Below, piece after piece: positions 45,531-54,206 of a stretch of 64,000 bases of DNA (within the stretch, counting starts at the first letter, position 1; every line of letters begins with the position of its first letter). The position numbers were made by a program, and so were the translations under genes. This DNA comes from Rariglobus sp041662485 (GTDB lineage: Bacteria; Verrucomicrobiota; Verrucomicrobiia; Opitutales; Opitutaceae): the NCBI GenBank assembly GCA_041662485.1, contig JBAZSJ010000016.1:1-64000 (forward strand), in the 5' to 3' direction. The notes below the pieces were generated by a model. It searched no databases and was not told the DNA's origin. It saw only the letters and a program-made list of their open reading frames with translations.

Positions 45531-47588
45531 ATGTCCTACTGCGCCTCCCGTTTTCGCACCGTCCGACGTTCCACCCACGAAGTAAAAGTCGGCCAAGTCG
45601 GCGTCGGCGGCTCCAACCCCGTCCGCGTCCAGTCGATGACCACCAGCGACACCCAGGACGTCGCCGCCACGGTCAAGCAGTCCATCGCCCTCGCCGAGGT
45701 CGGCTGCGAAATCATCCGTATCACCGCGCCCAACGTCCCCGCCGCCAAATGCCTCGCGGACATCCGCGCCCGGTTCTCCGCCGCCGGCTTCGCCCACATC
45801 CCTCTCGTCGCCGACATCCACTTCCTCCCCGCCGCCGCGATGGAAGCCGTCGAGCACGTCGAAAAAGTCCGCGTCAACCCGGGCAACTACGCCGACAAAA
45901 AGAAATTCGCCGTCAAGGAATACACCGACACCGATTACGACCGCGAACTCCAGCGCCTCCACGAATCGTTTTCCCCGCTCGTCCTCCGCGCCAAGACCCT
46001 CGGCCGTTCCCTCCGCATCGGCACCAATCACGGCTCCCTCTCCGACCGCATCATGAACCGCTACGGCGACACCCCTCTCGGCATGGTCGAGAGCGCCCTC
46101 GAGTTCCTCCGCATCGGAGAATCGCACGGGTTCAACCAGATGATCCTCTCGATGAAGTCCTCCAACCCGAAGGTCATGATCGAGGCCTACCGCCTCCTCG
46201 TGGAGCACATGAACCGGGCCGGCATGCGCTACCCGCTTCACCTCGGCGTGACCGAGGCCGGCGACGGCGAGGACGGCCGCATCAAGAGCGCCATCGGCAT
46301 CGGCAGCCTCCTCTACGACGGACTCGGCGACACCATCCGCGTCTCCCTCACCGAAGACAGCGTCTACGAAATCCCCGTCGCCCAGGCCCTCGTGAAAAAA
46401 GCGATGTCCCTCTGGAAACCGGAGGCCGACGCCACCGCGGCCCACGCCCAGCCCGACCGCATTGATCCGTTCCATTTCACGAAACGCGAAACCACCATGC
46501 TCACGCTCGCCGAAGGCTGCGTCGTCGGCCCCGAGCAACCGCCCCGCGTCATCGTCCGCACCACGCTCGCCGAACTTTCGAATCCGAAATCCGAAATCGA
46601 AAACCCCAAATTAATCGACACGCCCGCCGAGGGCCTGCTCGTGCCGATCACCACCGTTACGGAACTTCAGGATGTAGGCCGCGAGCTTGCTCGCGCTTCG
46701 ACAACCGCCGGCCGCTTCCTCGTGCTCGACCTCCCGGCCACCTTCACCGCCTCCGACGTAGCCGCGAGCGTGAGCGAGTGGTCCGCCCGCCGCGCCTCCC
46801 TCGTCCTCCTCCGCACCTTCACCGCCGATCAATCCGCCGACCTCGCCGCCTTCGCCACCCTCGTCCGCCCCCACGGCCACCACCTCGCCATCGCCACGAC
46901 CGACGACGACCTCGCCCTCCTCGCGCCCGCGCTCCGCGAACTCGGCGACGACCGCCTCCTCTTCACCTTGTCCGTCCTCCGTCCTCCGTCCTCTGGTATT
47001 CACGACCACCCCACCGGCCGCTACCGCGCCTTGGTCGACGCCCTCGCCTCCATCGGCTCCCGCGCACCCGTGTGGATTCGCAACACCTCCGCCACCACCG
47101 TCGCTGGTGATCCCAGTTTCCTCTCCCGCCTCATCGACTCCTCGATCCTCACCGGCTCGCTCCTCTGCGACGGTCTCGGCGACCTCGTCTCTATCGAAAC
47201 CGAGAGCGACTTCACCCGCGCCACGAAACTTTCCTACAACGTTCTCCAAGGCGCCGGCGCCCGCATCTCCAAGACCGAGTTCGTCGCCTGCCCCTCCTGC
47301 GGACGCACGCTCTTCGACCTTCAGACCACCACCCAGCGCATCCGCGCCCAGACCGGCCACCTCAAGGGCGTGAAGCTCGCCATCATGGGTTGCATCGTAA
47401 ACGGCCCCGGCGAGATGGCCGACGCCGACTTCGGCTACGTCGGCGGCGCCCCCGGCAAGATCAACCTCTACGTCGGCAAAACCTGCGTCCAATACAACAT
47501 CCCCCAGGCCGAAGCAGACGGCCGGCTTATCGCCCTGATCAAGGAACACGGCAAATGGGTCGAACCCGGCCCCGTCACCGGCCCGTAA
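45531..47588 (+). CDS. ispG: 4-hydroxy-3-methylbut-2-enyl diphosphate synthase, long form
   Basis: A 685-residue GcpE/IspG enzyme, the penultimate step of the MEP pathway. The N-terminal TIM barrel (about 1-310; PVRVQSMTTSDTQD, VADIHFLP, RVNPGNY, GTNHGSLSDRI) is followed by the extra domain of the plant/chlamydial/Bacteroidetes-type long form (about 340-575). The C-terminal 4Fe-4S domain has ligands Cys587, Cys590, Cys621 and Glu628 (CPSC, GCIVNGPGE). The start of the insert, about residues 350-420, is largely encoded by intergenic-type repeats (LSNPKSEIENPK, DVGRELARAS, DVAASVSEWS), and residues 481-488 by a TCCGTCCTCC tandem. The active-site parts look intact. Confidence 0.95.
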   Translation: MSYCASRFRTVRRSTHEVKVGQVGVGGSNPVRVQSMTTSDTQDVAATVKQSIALAEVGCEIIRITAPNVPAAKCLADIRARFSAAGFAHIPLVADIHFLPAAAMEAVEHVEKVRVNPGNYADKKKFAVKEYTDTDYDRELQRLHESFSPLVLRAKTLGRSLRIGTNHGSLSDRIMNRYGDTPLGMVESALEFLRIGESHGFNQMILSMKSSNPKVMIEAYRLLVEHMNRAGMRYPLHLGVTEAGDGEDGRIKSAIGIGSLLYDGLGDTIRVSLTEDSVYEIPVAQALVKKAMSLWKPEADATAAHAQPDRIDPFHFTKRETTMLTLAEGCVVGPEQPPRVIVRTTLAELSNPKSEIENPKLIDTPAEGLLVPITTVTELQDVGRELARASTTAGRFLVLDLPATFTASDVAASVSEWSARRASLVLLRTFTADQSADLAAFATLVRPHGHHLAIATTDDDLALLAPALRELGDDRLLFTLSVLRPPSSGIHDHPTGRYRALVDALASIGSRAPVWIRNTSATTVAGDPSFLSRLIDSSILTGSLLCDGLGDLVSIETESDFTRATKLSYNVLQGAGARISKTEFVACPSCGRTLFDLQTTTQRIRAQTGHLKGVKLAIMGCIVNGPGEMADADFGYVGGAPGKINLYVGKTCVQYNIPQAEADGRLIALIKEHGKWVEPGPVTGP
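46671..46697. repeat. GCGAGCTTGCTCGCG palindrome inside ispG
   Basis: GATGTAGGCCGCGAGCTTGC then TCGCGCT contains the 15-base core GCGAGCTTGCTCGCG that is identical to the core of the intergenic repeat at 24657. It is read in frame as DVGRELARA in the inserted domain of IspG. Confidence 0.7.
46758..46784. repeat. GTAGCCGCGAGCG palindrome inside ispG
   Basis: GTAGCCGCGAGCGTGAGCGA then GTGGTCC matches the intergenic family at 7412-7436, 7486-7509 and 15681-15705. It is read in frame as VAASVSEWS in the IspG inserted domain, 60 bases after the first embedded palindrome. Confidence 0.65.
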
Positions 47589-48109
47589 CCCTGCTGCAAG
47601 CCACCCGCATCGGGCCGGCCCCATAGCCTCCCCTCGTCGCGTAGTGACTTCGGCCTGACGTCTTTTCAGAGGGAGTTTCCGCCCTGTAATTCCACCTTCG
47701 CTACACAATCGTCACATTTTTGACACCAACCCGAAACAGACGTTTTTGTGGCAACAAAAAAACTCAAAAACTTATCCGCAAACTTCCGGTGAATAACTTG
47801 TCAGAAAGTTGCTCTTGAAACCCTTTTCCGCTTCGCTGTTAGTTCGTCCTCGTCCTCTTCAGCCGAACAGTTTCGGCGGTTCTTTATCACCTCCTCTGCG
47901 AGTTTGCGTTCAGCCCCCCTGTTTTCGTTAAAACAACCCGCTGATCATCACTTCCTTACCTATATTTCCCATTCCGCCCATTTTCCCGATGATCCGCCAC
48001 CCTCTTTTGACAGGCCTTGGTGCATGGACCCTGCTAGCTAGGATGTGCCTCTGACCGCCCTCCGACTGTGGAGTGTGAATAATCCCAAGCCACGCCTCAT
48101 ATTTTGTCC
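47589..48109. promoter_or_regulatory. Region upstream of dnaA with possible DnaA boxes
   Basis: 521 bases without a gene, with an A+T-rich stretch around 47695-47830. TTATCCGCA (47772-47780) differs from the consensus TTATCCACA at one base; GGTGAATAA (47788-47796) is an inverted box with two mismatches; TGTGAATAA (48074-48082) is an inverted box with one mismatch, 28 bases before the dnaA start. These could serve dnaA autoregulation or a replication origin. A TTGACA at 48007 lacks a good -10 partner. Confidence 0.4.
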
Positions 48110-49495
48110 ATGTCTTCAGCCGTTACCTCTCCGCCCCTCTGGGAAACCGTCAAAAGCGATTTCAAGGGGCTTTTCCCTGAAGACGTCTACCAGCTCTGGT
48201 TCGAGCCCGTGGTGTGCCTCGAAGCCACGGAAGACACCCTGACCCTCGGCGTGCCCAACGATTTTGCCGCCATCTGGATCAACGACAACTACCTCGACCT
48301 GATCGTCCAGCGCCTGCGCCTCACCTCAGGCCGCCAGATCACCGTCAAACTCAAGAAATCCGGCGCCGCCGGCGCCTCGACTTCAGCCTCCCGTTCCGAG
48401 ACCGACGTCCCCGCGCCCCGCACCAAGCCCGCCCGCCGCACCGCCCGCAACGACGAACGCGGCGGCGCCCACACCGGCACGCTCAACCCGCGTAACACTT
48501 TCGAAACCTTCGTCGTCGGCTCCAACAACCAGATGGCACACGCCGCCGCCATGGCGGTCGCCCAAGCCCCCGCGCAGGCCTACAACCCCCTTTTCCTCTA
48601 CGGCGACACCGGCCTCGGCAAGACGCACCTGATGCACGCCATCGGCCACGCCATCCTGCGCAACAACCCCGACACCAAGGTCGCCTACCTCTCCACGGAG
48701 AAGTTCACCAACGAGTTCATCCAGGCCCTCCAGGAAAACGCCCTCACCAAGTTCCGCCAGCGCTACCGCCACGTCGACGTCCTCCTCATCGACGACGTCC
48801 AGTTCCTCAGCGGCAAAGAGCGCATCCAGGAAGAATTCTTCCACACCTTCAACGACCTCTTCGAGTCGTCCAAGCAGATCATCCTCTCCAGCGACCGCCG
48901 CGCCTCCGAGATCCAGAAACTCGAAGCCCGCCTCGTCTCCCGCTTCGAATGGGGACTCCCCGCCGACATCCAGGCCCCCGATTTCGAGACCCGTCTCGCG
49001 ATCCTCCGCACCAAGGCCGCCACCCTGAAGTTCAACATTCCCGCCGATGTCGCCAACTTCATCGCCCAGCACATCTCCAAGAACATCCGCCGCCTCGAAG
49101 GCGCGCTGATCAAGGTCGCCAGCTACGCCACCCTCACCGGCAAGACCATCGACCTCGCCGCCACCGAAATGCTCCTTCAGGACGTCCTCATGGAGCAGGC
49201 GCAGAACCAGCTCACCATCGAGATCATCCAGAAGAAAGTCGCCGATCACTACCAGATCCGCCACAGCGACATGACGAGCAAGCGCCGGCCCAACAACATC
49301 GCGATCCCCCGCCAGATCGCCATGTATCTCTCCCGCACGCTCACCAAGCATTCCCTCCAGGACATCGGTGACGCCTTCGGCGGACGCGACCACGGCACCG
49401 TCATCCACGCCTGCAAGGCCGTGGACAACATGATGGAGCAGGACACCACCGCCCGCGGCAGCATCGAGTTCCTCCGCAATCAGCTTTCACGCTGA
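48110..49495 (+). CDS. dnaA: Chromosomal replication initiator DnaA
   Basis: A 461-residue initiator; ATG at 48110 preferred to the TTG at 48104. Domain I (about 1-85; LWETVKSDFKGLFPEDVYQL) is followed by a short linker, the AAA+ domain with Walker A GDTGLGKTH (about 165-173), Walker B VLLIDDVQFLSG and sensor motifs, and the C-terminal DNA-binding helix-turn-helix (TLTKHSLQDIGDAFGGRDHG then TVIHACK). It melts oriC and loads the helicase. The usual neighbour dnaN is absent; ispG lies upstream and a hypothetical gene downstream. Confidence 0.97.
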   Translation: MSSAVTSPPLWETVKSDFKGLFPEDVYQLWFEPVVCLEATEDTLTLGVPNDFAAIWINDNYLDLIVQRLRLTSGRQITVKLKKSGAAGASTSASRSETDVPAPRTKPARRTARNDERGGAHTGTLNPRNTFETFVVGSNNQMAHAAAMAVAQAPAQAYNPLFLYGDTGLGKTHLMHAIGHAILRNNPDTKVAYLSTEKFTNEFIQALQENALTKFRQRYRHVDVLLIDDVQFLSGKERIQEEFFHTFNDLFESSKQIILSSDRRASEIQKLEARLVSRFEWGLPADIQAPDFETRLAILRTKAATLKFNIPADVANFIAQHISKNIRRLEGALIKVASYATLTGKTIDLAATEMLLQDVLMEQAQNQLTIEIIQKKVADHYQIRHSDMTSKRRPNNIAIPRQIAMYLSRTLTKHSLQDIGDAFGGRDHGTVIHACKAVDNMMEQDTTARGSIEFLRNQLSR

Positions 49496-49587
49496 GTAAA
49501 AACCTTCCCGCGGATTCCACGGATAAACGCGGATAAAAGGTTTGAATCCGCGCGTATCCGCGTAATCTGCGGGAAATCCTGATCCCC

Positions 49588-50076
49588 ATGAGCCTTACTC
49601 CCGAACAAACCGCCGCCGTTTCCAGTTGGGTCGCCGCCGGAGACAACCTCTCCGTCATCCAAAAAAAGCTCCGCGAACAGTTCAACGTCGCCATGACCTA
49701 CATGGACGTCCGTTTCCTCGTGGACGACCTCAACCTCCAGCTCAAAGACCCGCCCAAGAAGGTCGACGCGAGCGACGTCAGCAAAGCCCAGCCCGCGCCC
49801 GCCGCCGGTGGCGAAGCCCTCCCCGCCGACGGCGAACTCCCTCCCGCCGGCCCTGGCAGCGTAAGCCTCAACGTCGACGGCGTGACCCTGATCCCCGGCG
49901 CCATCGCCAGCGGCGATGTGACTTTCAGCGACGGCGTGACCGGCAAGTGGGTGATTGATAATCAGGGCCGCCCCGGTTTCACCAAAATCAGCAAGCCCGG
50001 CTACCGCCCCACCCCCGAAGACGGCCAGGCCTTCATGCAACTGCTCGAAGCCGAGCTTCAGAAGAAGGGTCTTTAA
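49588..50076 (+). CDS. Hypothetical protein with Pro/Ala-rich linker, 162 aa
   Basis: A 162-residue soluble protein. The N-terminal helical part (about 1-55; LTPEQTAAVSSWVAAGDNLS) looks like a small helical domain, a Pro/Ala/Gly-rich linker follows (about 65-90), and a compact beta domain (about 91-160; SGDVTFSDGVTGKWVIDNQG) ends the protein. No family is recognised. It starts 92 bases after dnaA, the gap being a CCGCGGATTCCACGGATAAA type simple repeat, so it may be independent of dnaA. Confidence 0.7.
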   Translation: MSLTPEQTAAVSSWVAAGDNLSVIQKKLREQFNVAMTYMDVRFLVDDLNLQLKDPPKKVDASDVSKAQPAPAAGGEALPADGELPPAGPGSVSLNVDGVTLIPGAIASGDVTFSDGVTGKWVIDNQGRPGFTKISKPGYRPTPEDGQAFMQLLEAELQKKGL

Positions 50077-50082
50077 ATCAAA

Positions 50083-50106
50083 GTAGACGCGGCATCCTGC
50101 CGCGTT
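50083..50106. repeat. GTAGACGCGGC palindrome
   Basis: GTAGACGCGGCATCCTGCCG then CGTT, matching the left half of the pair at 37923 exactly over 24 bases. It lies 6 bases after the hypothetical gene's stop. Confidence 0.75.
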
Positions 50107-50123
50107 GGCTTGCCCGCCCCATG

Positions 50124-50459
50124 TCAGTCAGATGGACGGCGACCTCCGGTCGTCGTCTTTTTTGTGCCCGACGCTTCCTTCAACTGCCCGATCACTTCGC
50201 GCTCAAACACCTCATACACCAGCGCGCGCCGGTTCATATAAACGCACTCGATCACCTTGCCCTCGCGATACCGGAAAATAATCCGAAACGGCCCGACCCG
50301 CAGCCGGTAAAAGCCCTCAAGATCATCGCCCAGCGCCTTGATGTCGCCCTGTTCCGATTCGAGCTGCTTGAGCCCTCGTTTGAGTGCACGCCGATGCTCC
50401 ATGCCAAGCGACATCACAAACTCCTTGATCTGCATTTCAACGCGGACGCGGTAACTCAT
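50124..50459 (-). CDS. RelE/ParE-family toxin
   Basis: A 111-residue protein with the compact RelE fold: helical N-terminus (MEHRRALKRGLKQLESEQGD), then the core DLEGFYRLRVGPFRIIFRYR and VIECVYMNRRALVYEVF. RelE-type toxins cleave mRNA on the ribosome; the Arg residues of the core are present. The C-terminus, TGGRRPSD, is encoded by a palindromic repeat at 50134-50157, so the native end may be shorter. The antitoxin gene lies 36 bases upstream. Confidence 0.85.
   Translation of the reverse strand: MSYRVRVEMQIKEFVMSLGMEHRRALKRGLKQLESEQGDIKALGDDLEGFYRLRVGPFRIIFRYREGKVIECVYMNRRALVYEVFEREVIGQLKEASGTKKTTTGGRRPSD
50134..50157. repeat. GGACGGCGACCTCCGG repeat at the RelE 3' end
   Basis: GGACGGCGACCTCCGGTCGT then CGTC forms a hairpin; GGACGGCGACCTCCGG also occurs at about 45358-45375. 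On the minus strand it encodes the last residues of the RelE-like toxin. Confidence 0.6.
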
Positions 50460-50495
50460 CTGAAAAGAGTCTACGTTAGATTGGCCGGTTAAAAA

Positions 50496-50744
50496 TCAGT
50501 CCGGAAGCTCATCGACGGAAATGTATGTGCCCTTCCCCGCCTCCGCGTCACGGATCGCCTTCATCGCCTTCGGATCGGCCAAAATCTCCATCGTCTCCAG
50601 TAACCCCGTCAGCTGTTCCTCGCCGAGAACATAGGCCACGGTCTTATCGTGACGGGTGATCGTCGCCATCCGCCCGCTCTCCGCCGTCCTTACCAACTGC
50701 GCCATCCCCCGCTGGGCCTCCTTGATGGTATATACCGTTTTCAT
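50496..50744 (-). CDS. Phd/YefM-family antitoxin
   Basis: An 82-residue antitoxin starting at the ATG at 50744. The N-terminus MKTVYTIKEAQRGMAQLVRT with the following RMATITRHDKTVAYVLG is the Phd/YefM DNA-binding fold (S/T-x-E-A...L..V..A..G), and the acidic C-terminus DAEAGKGTYISVDELPD is the toxin-binding tail. Such antitoxins repress their own operon. It precedes the RelE-like toxin. Confidence 0.85.
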   Translation of the reverse strand: MKTVYTIKEAQRGMAQLVRTAESGRMATITRHDKTVAYVLGEEQLTGLLETMEILADPKAMKAIRDAEAGKGTYISVDELPD

Positions 50745-50782
50745 CACAAAAAGGCATACCCATTCTCAGGTGAGAGGCAAGC

Positions 50783-51952
50783 TCACTCCGGACGCCACGG
50801 CTCCATCAACTTCCACACGAAGCCCGTCCGCATGTTTTCGGCCATCAGCAGCGTGATGCCTTGATCGATGCCAATCACATCCGTGCCTACCCAGCCCGTC
50901 ACCGGGTTAAACGCATCGGCGAACCCATACGGCCCATAAATTGTGTCGCCCCAACGGGCGTGCATCTCGCGCAACGCCGCCGTGCAGCCCCCCGGCACGA
51001 ACGGCAGCGATCCCGCCGCCGCGCATGGCACCACCGTCCCGTCGATCCGCGCGTCCACCTCGCCCGCCTTCACCGGCGGACCACCCCAGTCCACGTAGCC
51101 CGCCGCGCCGTCCGACGACGTCAGCCCCCACACGTTTTCCTCGTAGCTGGGGAAACGCCCGCGCAGATCGAGGCAAAACTGCTTCTGCGCCCGCGTCGCC
51201 GCGCACGCGTTGGCAAAAAAATTCACGTCGCTCACTTCGTCCGTAAACCCGCGCCAGTCCATCCACGCCTGCGGAAACTGATGCACAAAGAGCGGCGCAT
51301 GCTGCAAAAACCGCTCGCCCGCATAGTCGCACCACGGCTCGCGCCGCCACGCCGTCCACGTTGACGCCGGTGCGCGCTGCGTCGCCCCGTTCACCGCGAA
51401 CCACGTCATCCCGTAATGCTCGGAATACTGGTCCCAGCTCCACGGCATGAACCCGTTCTCCGGCGTCCAGCCATGCCGGATGCGGCCGCCCTCATCGACC
51501 ATCCACGGCCAATCAACGCGCGCCTCGATCGCCTGCGCCAACTCGGCCACCGCCCCGCCAAAACACCTCCCCGCCGACAACGCCCCAAAAATCGCCAGCC
51601 CCGTGTCGATGGTGGACGCCTCGCAATTCCACCCCCGCACACCCGTGCGCATATCCACAAAATGATAAAAAAATCCGTGCTCATGCTGCACATCGCGCCA
51701 CAGCGTGCGCAGCACCCGCTCGGCACACGCCCGGCACTCGGCCTTCGATTCCCACCCGCGTTCCGCGCCGATGGCGAGAGCCGTCAGCCCGAATCCCACC
51801 GCCGCGATGCTCGCCATGTCGCCCGGCTTGGAGCCATCGGCCTTCGCCCGGTCGGGAACCAACCCCGTGTGCGCATGTGCCGTGTCAAAAAAATATCGAA
51901 ACGCCCGTCGGCCCAAATCCTCCAAAAACGCATCATCGTTGGGGTATTTCAT
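50783..51952 (-). CDS. Glycoside hydrolase, glucoamylase (PF10091)/GH144-like
   Basis: A 389-residue (alpha/alpha)6-barrel enzyme. The start at 51952 (MKYPNDDAFLEDLGRRAFRY) is chosen; the longer frame runs into a repeat. Characteristic segments are FRYFFDTAHAHTGLVPDRAK, SIAAVGFGLTALAIGAERGW, GFFYHFVDMRTGVR and STIDTGLAIFGAL, plus the C-terminal GWVGTDVIGIDQGITLLMAE. This family includes exo-acting beta-1,2-glucooligosaccharide hydrolases. No signal peptide is seen, so it may act in the cytoplasm on imported oligosaccharides. Confidence 0.85.
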   Translation of the reverse strand: MKYPNDDAFLEDLGRRAFRYFFDTAHAHTGLVPDRAKADGSKPGDMASIAAVGFGLTALAIGAERGWESKAECRACAERVLRTLWRDVQHEHGFFYHFVDMRTGVRGWNCEASTIDTGLAIFGALSAGRCFGGAVAELAQAIEARVDWPWMVDEGGRIRHGWTPENGFMPWSWDQYSEHYGMTWFAVNGATQRAPASTWTAWRREPWCDYAGERFLQHAPLFVHQFPQAWMDWRGFTDEVSDVNFFANACAATRAQKQFCLDLRGRFPSYEENVWGLTSSDGAAGYVDWGGPPVKAGEVDARIDGTVVPCAAAGSLPFVPGGCTAALREMHARWGDTIYGPYGFADAFNPVTGWVGTDVIGIDQGITLLMAENMRTGFVWKLMEPWRPE

Positions 51953-51971
51953 AAATTTTGATGTTCGCAAA

Positions 51972-52025
51972 GGTAGGGCGAGGCGTCCCGCCGAGCCGCG
52001 GCTCACCGGGACGGTTCGCCCTACC
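51972..52025. repeat. Paired GGTAGGGCG palindromes
   Basis: GGTAGGGCGAGGCGTCCCGC faces the inverted end GGGACGGTTCGCCCTACC. The right edge contains the TAG stop codon of ligA (52021-52023, minus strand). Confidence 0.75.
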
Positions 52026-54075
52026 TGGAGACTCCGATCAGTTTTAGAAATTCAGCCTCATCCAGCACCGCCACGCCGAGCGTCTTCGCTTTTTCCAGCT
52101 TCGAGCCGGCTTCCTCGCCCGCCAGCACATAGTGGGTTTTTCGCGACACACTGCCGCTCACCTTGCCGCCCGCCGCCTCGATCATCTCCGTCGCCTGCTC
52201 ACGCGACAACGTCGGCAGCGTTCCTGTGAGCACCACCGTCTTGCCCGCCAGCACCGCACCCGCCGCCGCTTCAACCGGAGGCGTAGGCACCACGCCCGCC
52301 GCGTGCAGTTCCTCCACCAGTGCGCGATTCACCGGTTGATTGAACCACGTGCGCACCGCCTCGGCCGTCTTTTCGCCAAACCCTTCGATCTGCACCAGAT
52401 CGTTGAGCCCCGCCGCCGCCAGCGCATCCAGCGAACGGAACCTCCGCGCCAGATCCTTGGCCGACGCCGCGCCCACCTGAGGAATTCCCAGCCCGTGGAT
52501 CACCCGCCACAAGTCCGCCGTGCGCCGCGCCGCGATGCCGCTGACCAAATTCCCCGCCCACACCTCGCCCGATTTTTTTAGCGGCAACAAATCCTCCACC
52601 TTCAACCGAAAGATATCAGGAATCGTCTTAATCAATCCCCGCGTGAGCAGCAGGTCCACGACCTCCTCGCCCAGCCCGTCGATGTCGAGACTCGCCTTCG
52701 ACGCGAAGTGCTCGATCTTGCGCCGCACCTTTTCCGGACACTCCGGATTCGGACACATCCATTTCACGCCGCCTTCCTCGCGCAGGAGCGCGGTCGCACA
52801 GACCGGACACTTCGTCGGGAAAACATACGCCACGCACTCCGGCGTGCGCTTCGCCAAGACCACCTCGATCACCGCCGGGATGATCTCGCCCGCCTTCTCC
52901 ACGAGCACCGTGTCGCCCACGCGCACGTCCTTGCGCGCGATCTCGTCGGCATTGTGCAACGTCGCCCGCTTCACCGTGGTGCCCGCCAACAACACCGGCT
53001 CCAACTCCGCGACCGGCGTCACCGCGCCCGTGCGGCCGACCTGCAACGAGATCGCGTTGATGCGCGTCTCCGCCCGGTCCGGCGCAAACTTGTAGGCACA
53101 CGCCCAACGCGGCGACAGCTTGCGCGCCGCCTGTCCCGCCCCGCGATAACCCACTACAAGCTGCTGCGAAAAGGAGTCCAGCTTCACCACCGCGCCGTCC
53201 GTCGCGTAGGCGAATCCGCGACGGATCGCGTCGAGCTCTTTGATGGCCGTCCAAACCGCGTCGATACCGCGCACCGACCAGAATTTTTCCACCACCGGTA
53301 GGCCCCAGTCCCTCAGTTGCGCCTGAAACGACGACTGCGAATCCAAGCCCATCGGCGCCGGCTCGCACACGCCGAGCCCATAGAGCACGATCTCCAGTCG
53401 GCGTGCCGCCACCAGTTTCGAATCGAGCTGCTTGAGCGTGCCCGCCGCGAGGTTGCGCGGGTTGGCGTAGAGCGCCTCGCCGGTTTCTTCCTGAAGCTGG
53501 TTGATACGGCGGAATTCCTCGTCCCGCAAAAAAATCTCCCCTCGAATCTCGATCACCTCGGGCACGGGCGGGGCCAGCAAATCATCAGCCGGCTTCAATA
53601 CATGCGGTAGACCCCGGATCGTCTTAACGTTGGCCGTGACATCATCGCCTTCTTCGCCGTCGCCGCGGGTCACCGCGCGAGTGAGTTTCCCTTTTTCGTA
53701 GGTCAGGCTGACGGCGACGCCGTCTATCTTAGGCTCGACCGTGTAGGCGAGATCCTCGGTGCCCATGGCCTTGACGAGCCGCGCGTGAAATTCCCGCAGC
53801 TCCGTTTCATCATAAGTGTTGTCCAGCGTGGTCATCGCCAGCCGGTGCTTCACGCGCACAAAACCCTCGCTGCGGTCGTCGCCCACGCGTTGCGTCGGCG
53901 ATTCGGCGGCGGCCAGTTCCGGAAACCGCGCCTCCAGATCGGCCAGCTCTTTCTTGAGCCCGTCATATTCAAAGTCGCCGATCTCCGGCTTCGCCTGCCG
54001 GTAATAGCGTTCGTCGTGATGAGCCAACTCGGTGCGCAGGGCGGCGATGCGGGACTGGACTTCGTTTGGCGACAT
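52021..54075 (-). CDS. ligA: NAD+-dependent DNA ligase
   Basis: A 684-residue ligase. The N-terminal NMN-binding Ia domain precedes the adenylation domain with the active-site Lys116 in EPKIDG. The OB domain, the four-Cys zinc finger (CPVCATAL...CPNPECPEKV), the helix-hairpin-helix region (IEGFGEKTAEAVRTWF) and the C-terminal BRCT domain (VLAGKTVVLTGTLPTLSREQ) follow in order. It seals nicks in replication and repair. All domains are present. The C-terminus ends at a stop codon inside a palindromic repeat. Confidence 0.97.
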   Translation of the reverse strand: MSPNEVQSRIAALRTELAHHDERYYRQAKPEIGDFEYDGLKKELADLEARFPELAAAESPTQRVGDDRSEGFVRVKHRLAMTTLDNTYDETELREFHARLVKAMGTEDLAYTVEPKIDGVAVSLTYEKGKLTRAVTRGDGEEGDDVTANVKTIRGLPHVLKPADDLLAPPVPEVIEIRGEIFLRDEEFRRINQLQEETGEALYANPRNLAAGTLKQLDSKLVAARRLEIVLYGLGVCEPAPMGLDSQSSFQAQLRDWGLPVVEKFWSVRGIDAVWTAIKELDAIRRGFAYATDGAVVKLDSFSQQLVVGYRGAGQAARKLSPRWACAYKFAPDRAETRINAISLQVGRTGAVTPVAELEPVLLAGTTVKRATLHNADEIARKDVRVGDTVLVEKAGEIIPAVIEVVLAKRTPECVAYVFPTKCPVCATALLREEGGVKWMCPNPECPEKVRRKIEHFASKASLDIDGLGEEVVDLLLTRGLIKTIPDIFRLKVEDLLPLKKSGEVWAGNLVSGIAARRTADLWRVIHGLGIPQVGAASAKDLARRFRSLDALAAAGLNDLVQIEGFGEKTAEAVRTWFNQPVNRALVEELHAAGVVPTPPVEAAAGAVLAGKTVVLTGTLPTLSREQATEMIEAAGGKVSGSVSRKTHYVLAGEEAGSKLEKAKTLGVAVLDEAEFLKLIGVSR

Positions 54076-54206
54076 GAGGGGAGCGGCCTCATGTTGGTAG
54101 GCCCGTCGGCGGAATCCAAGACGGCAATCATGGCAAATTCACCGGCGGTATCGTGCTTGTTTTATGAAGACCGGATGGCGCATGATGATCCGTTGTTTTT
54201 CCCCTC

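Noticed and set aside
48007..48044. TTGACA with TAGCTA/TAGGAT as a dnaA promoter
   Set aside because: The spacing between the boxes is 22 bases or more, too long for a standard sigma-70 promoter.
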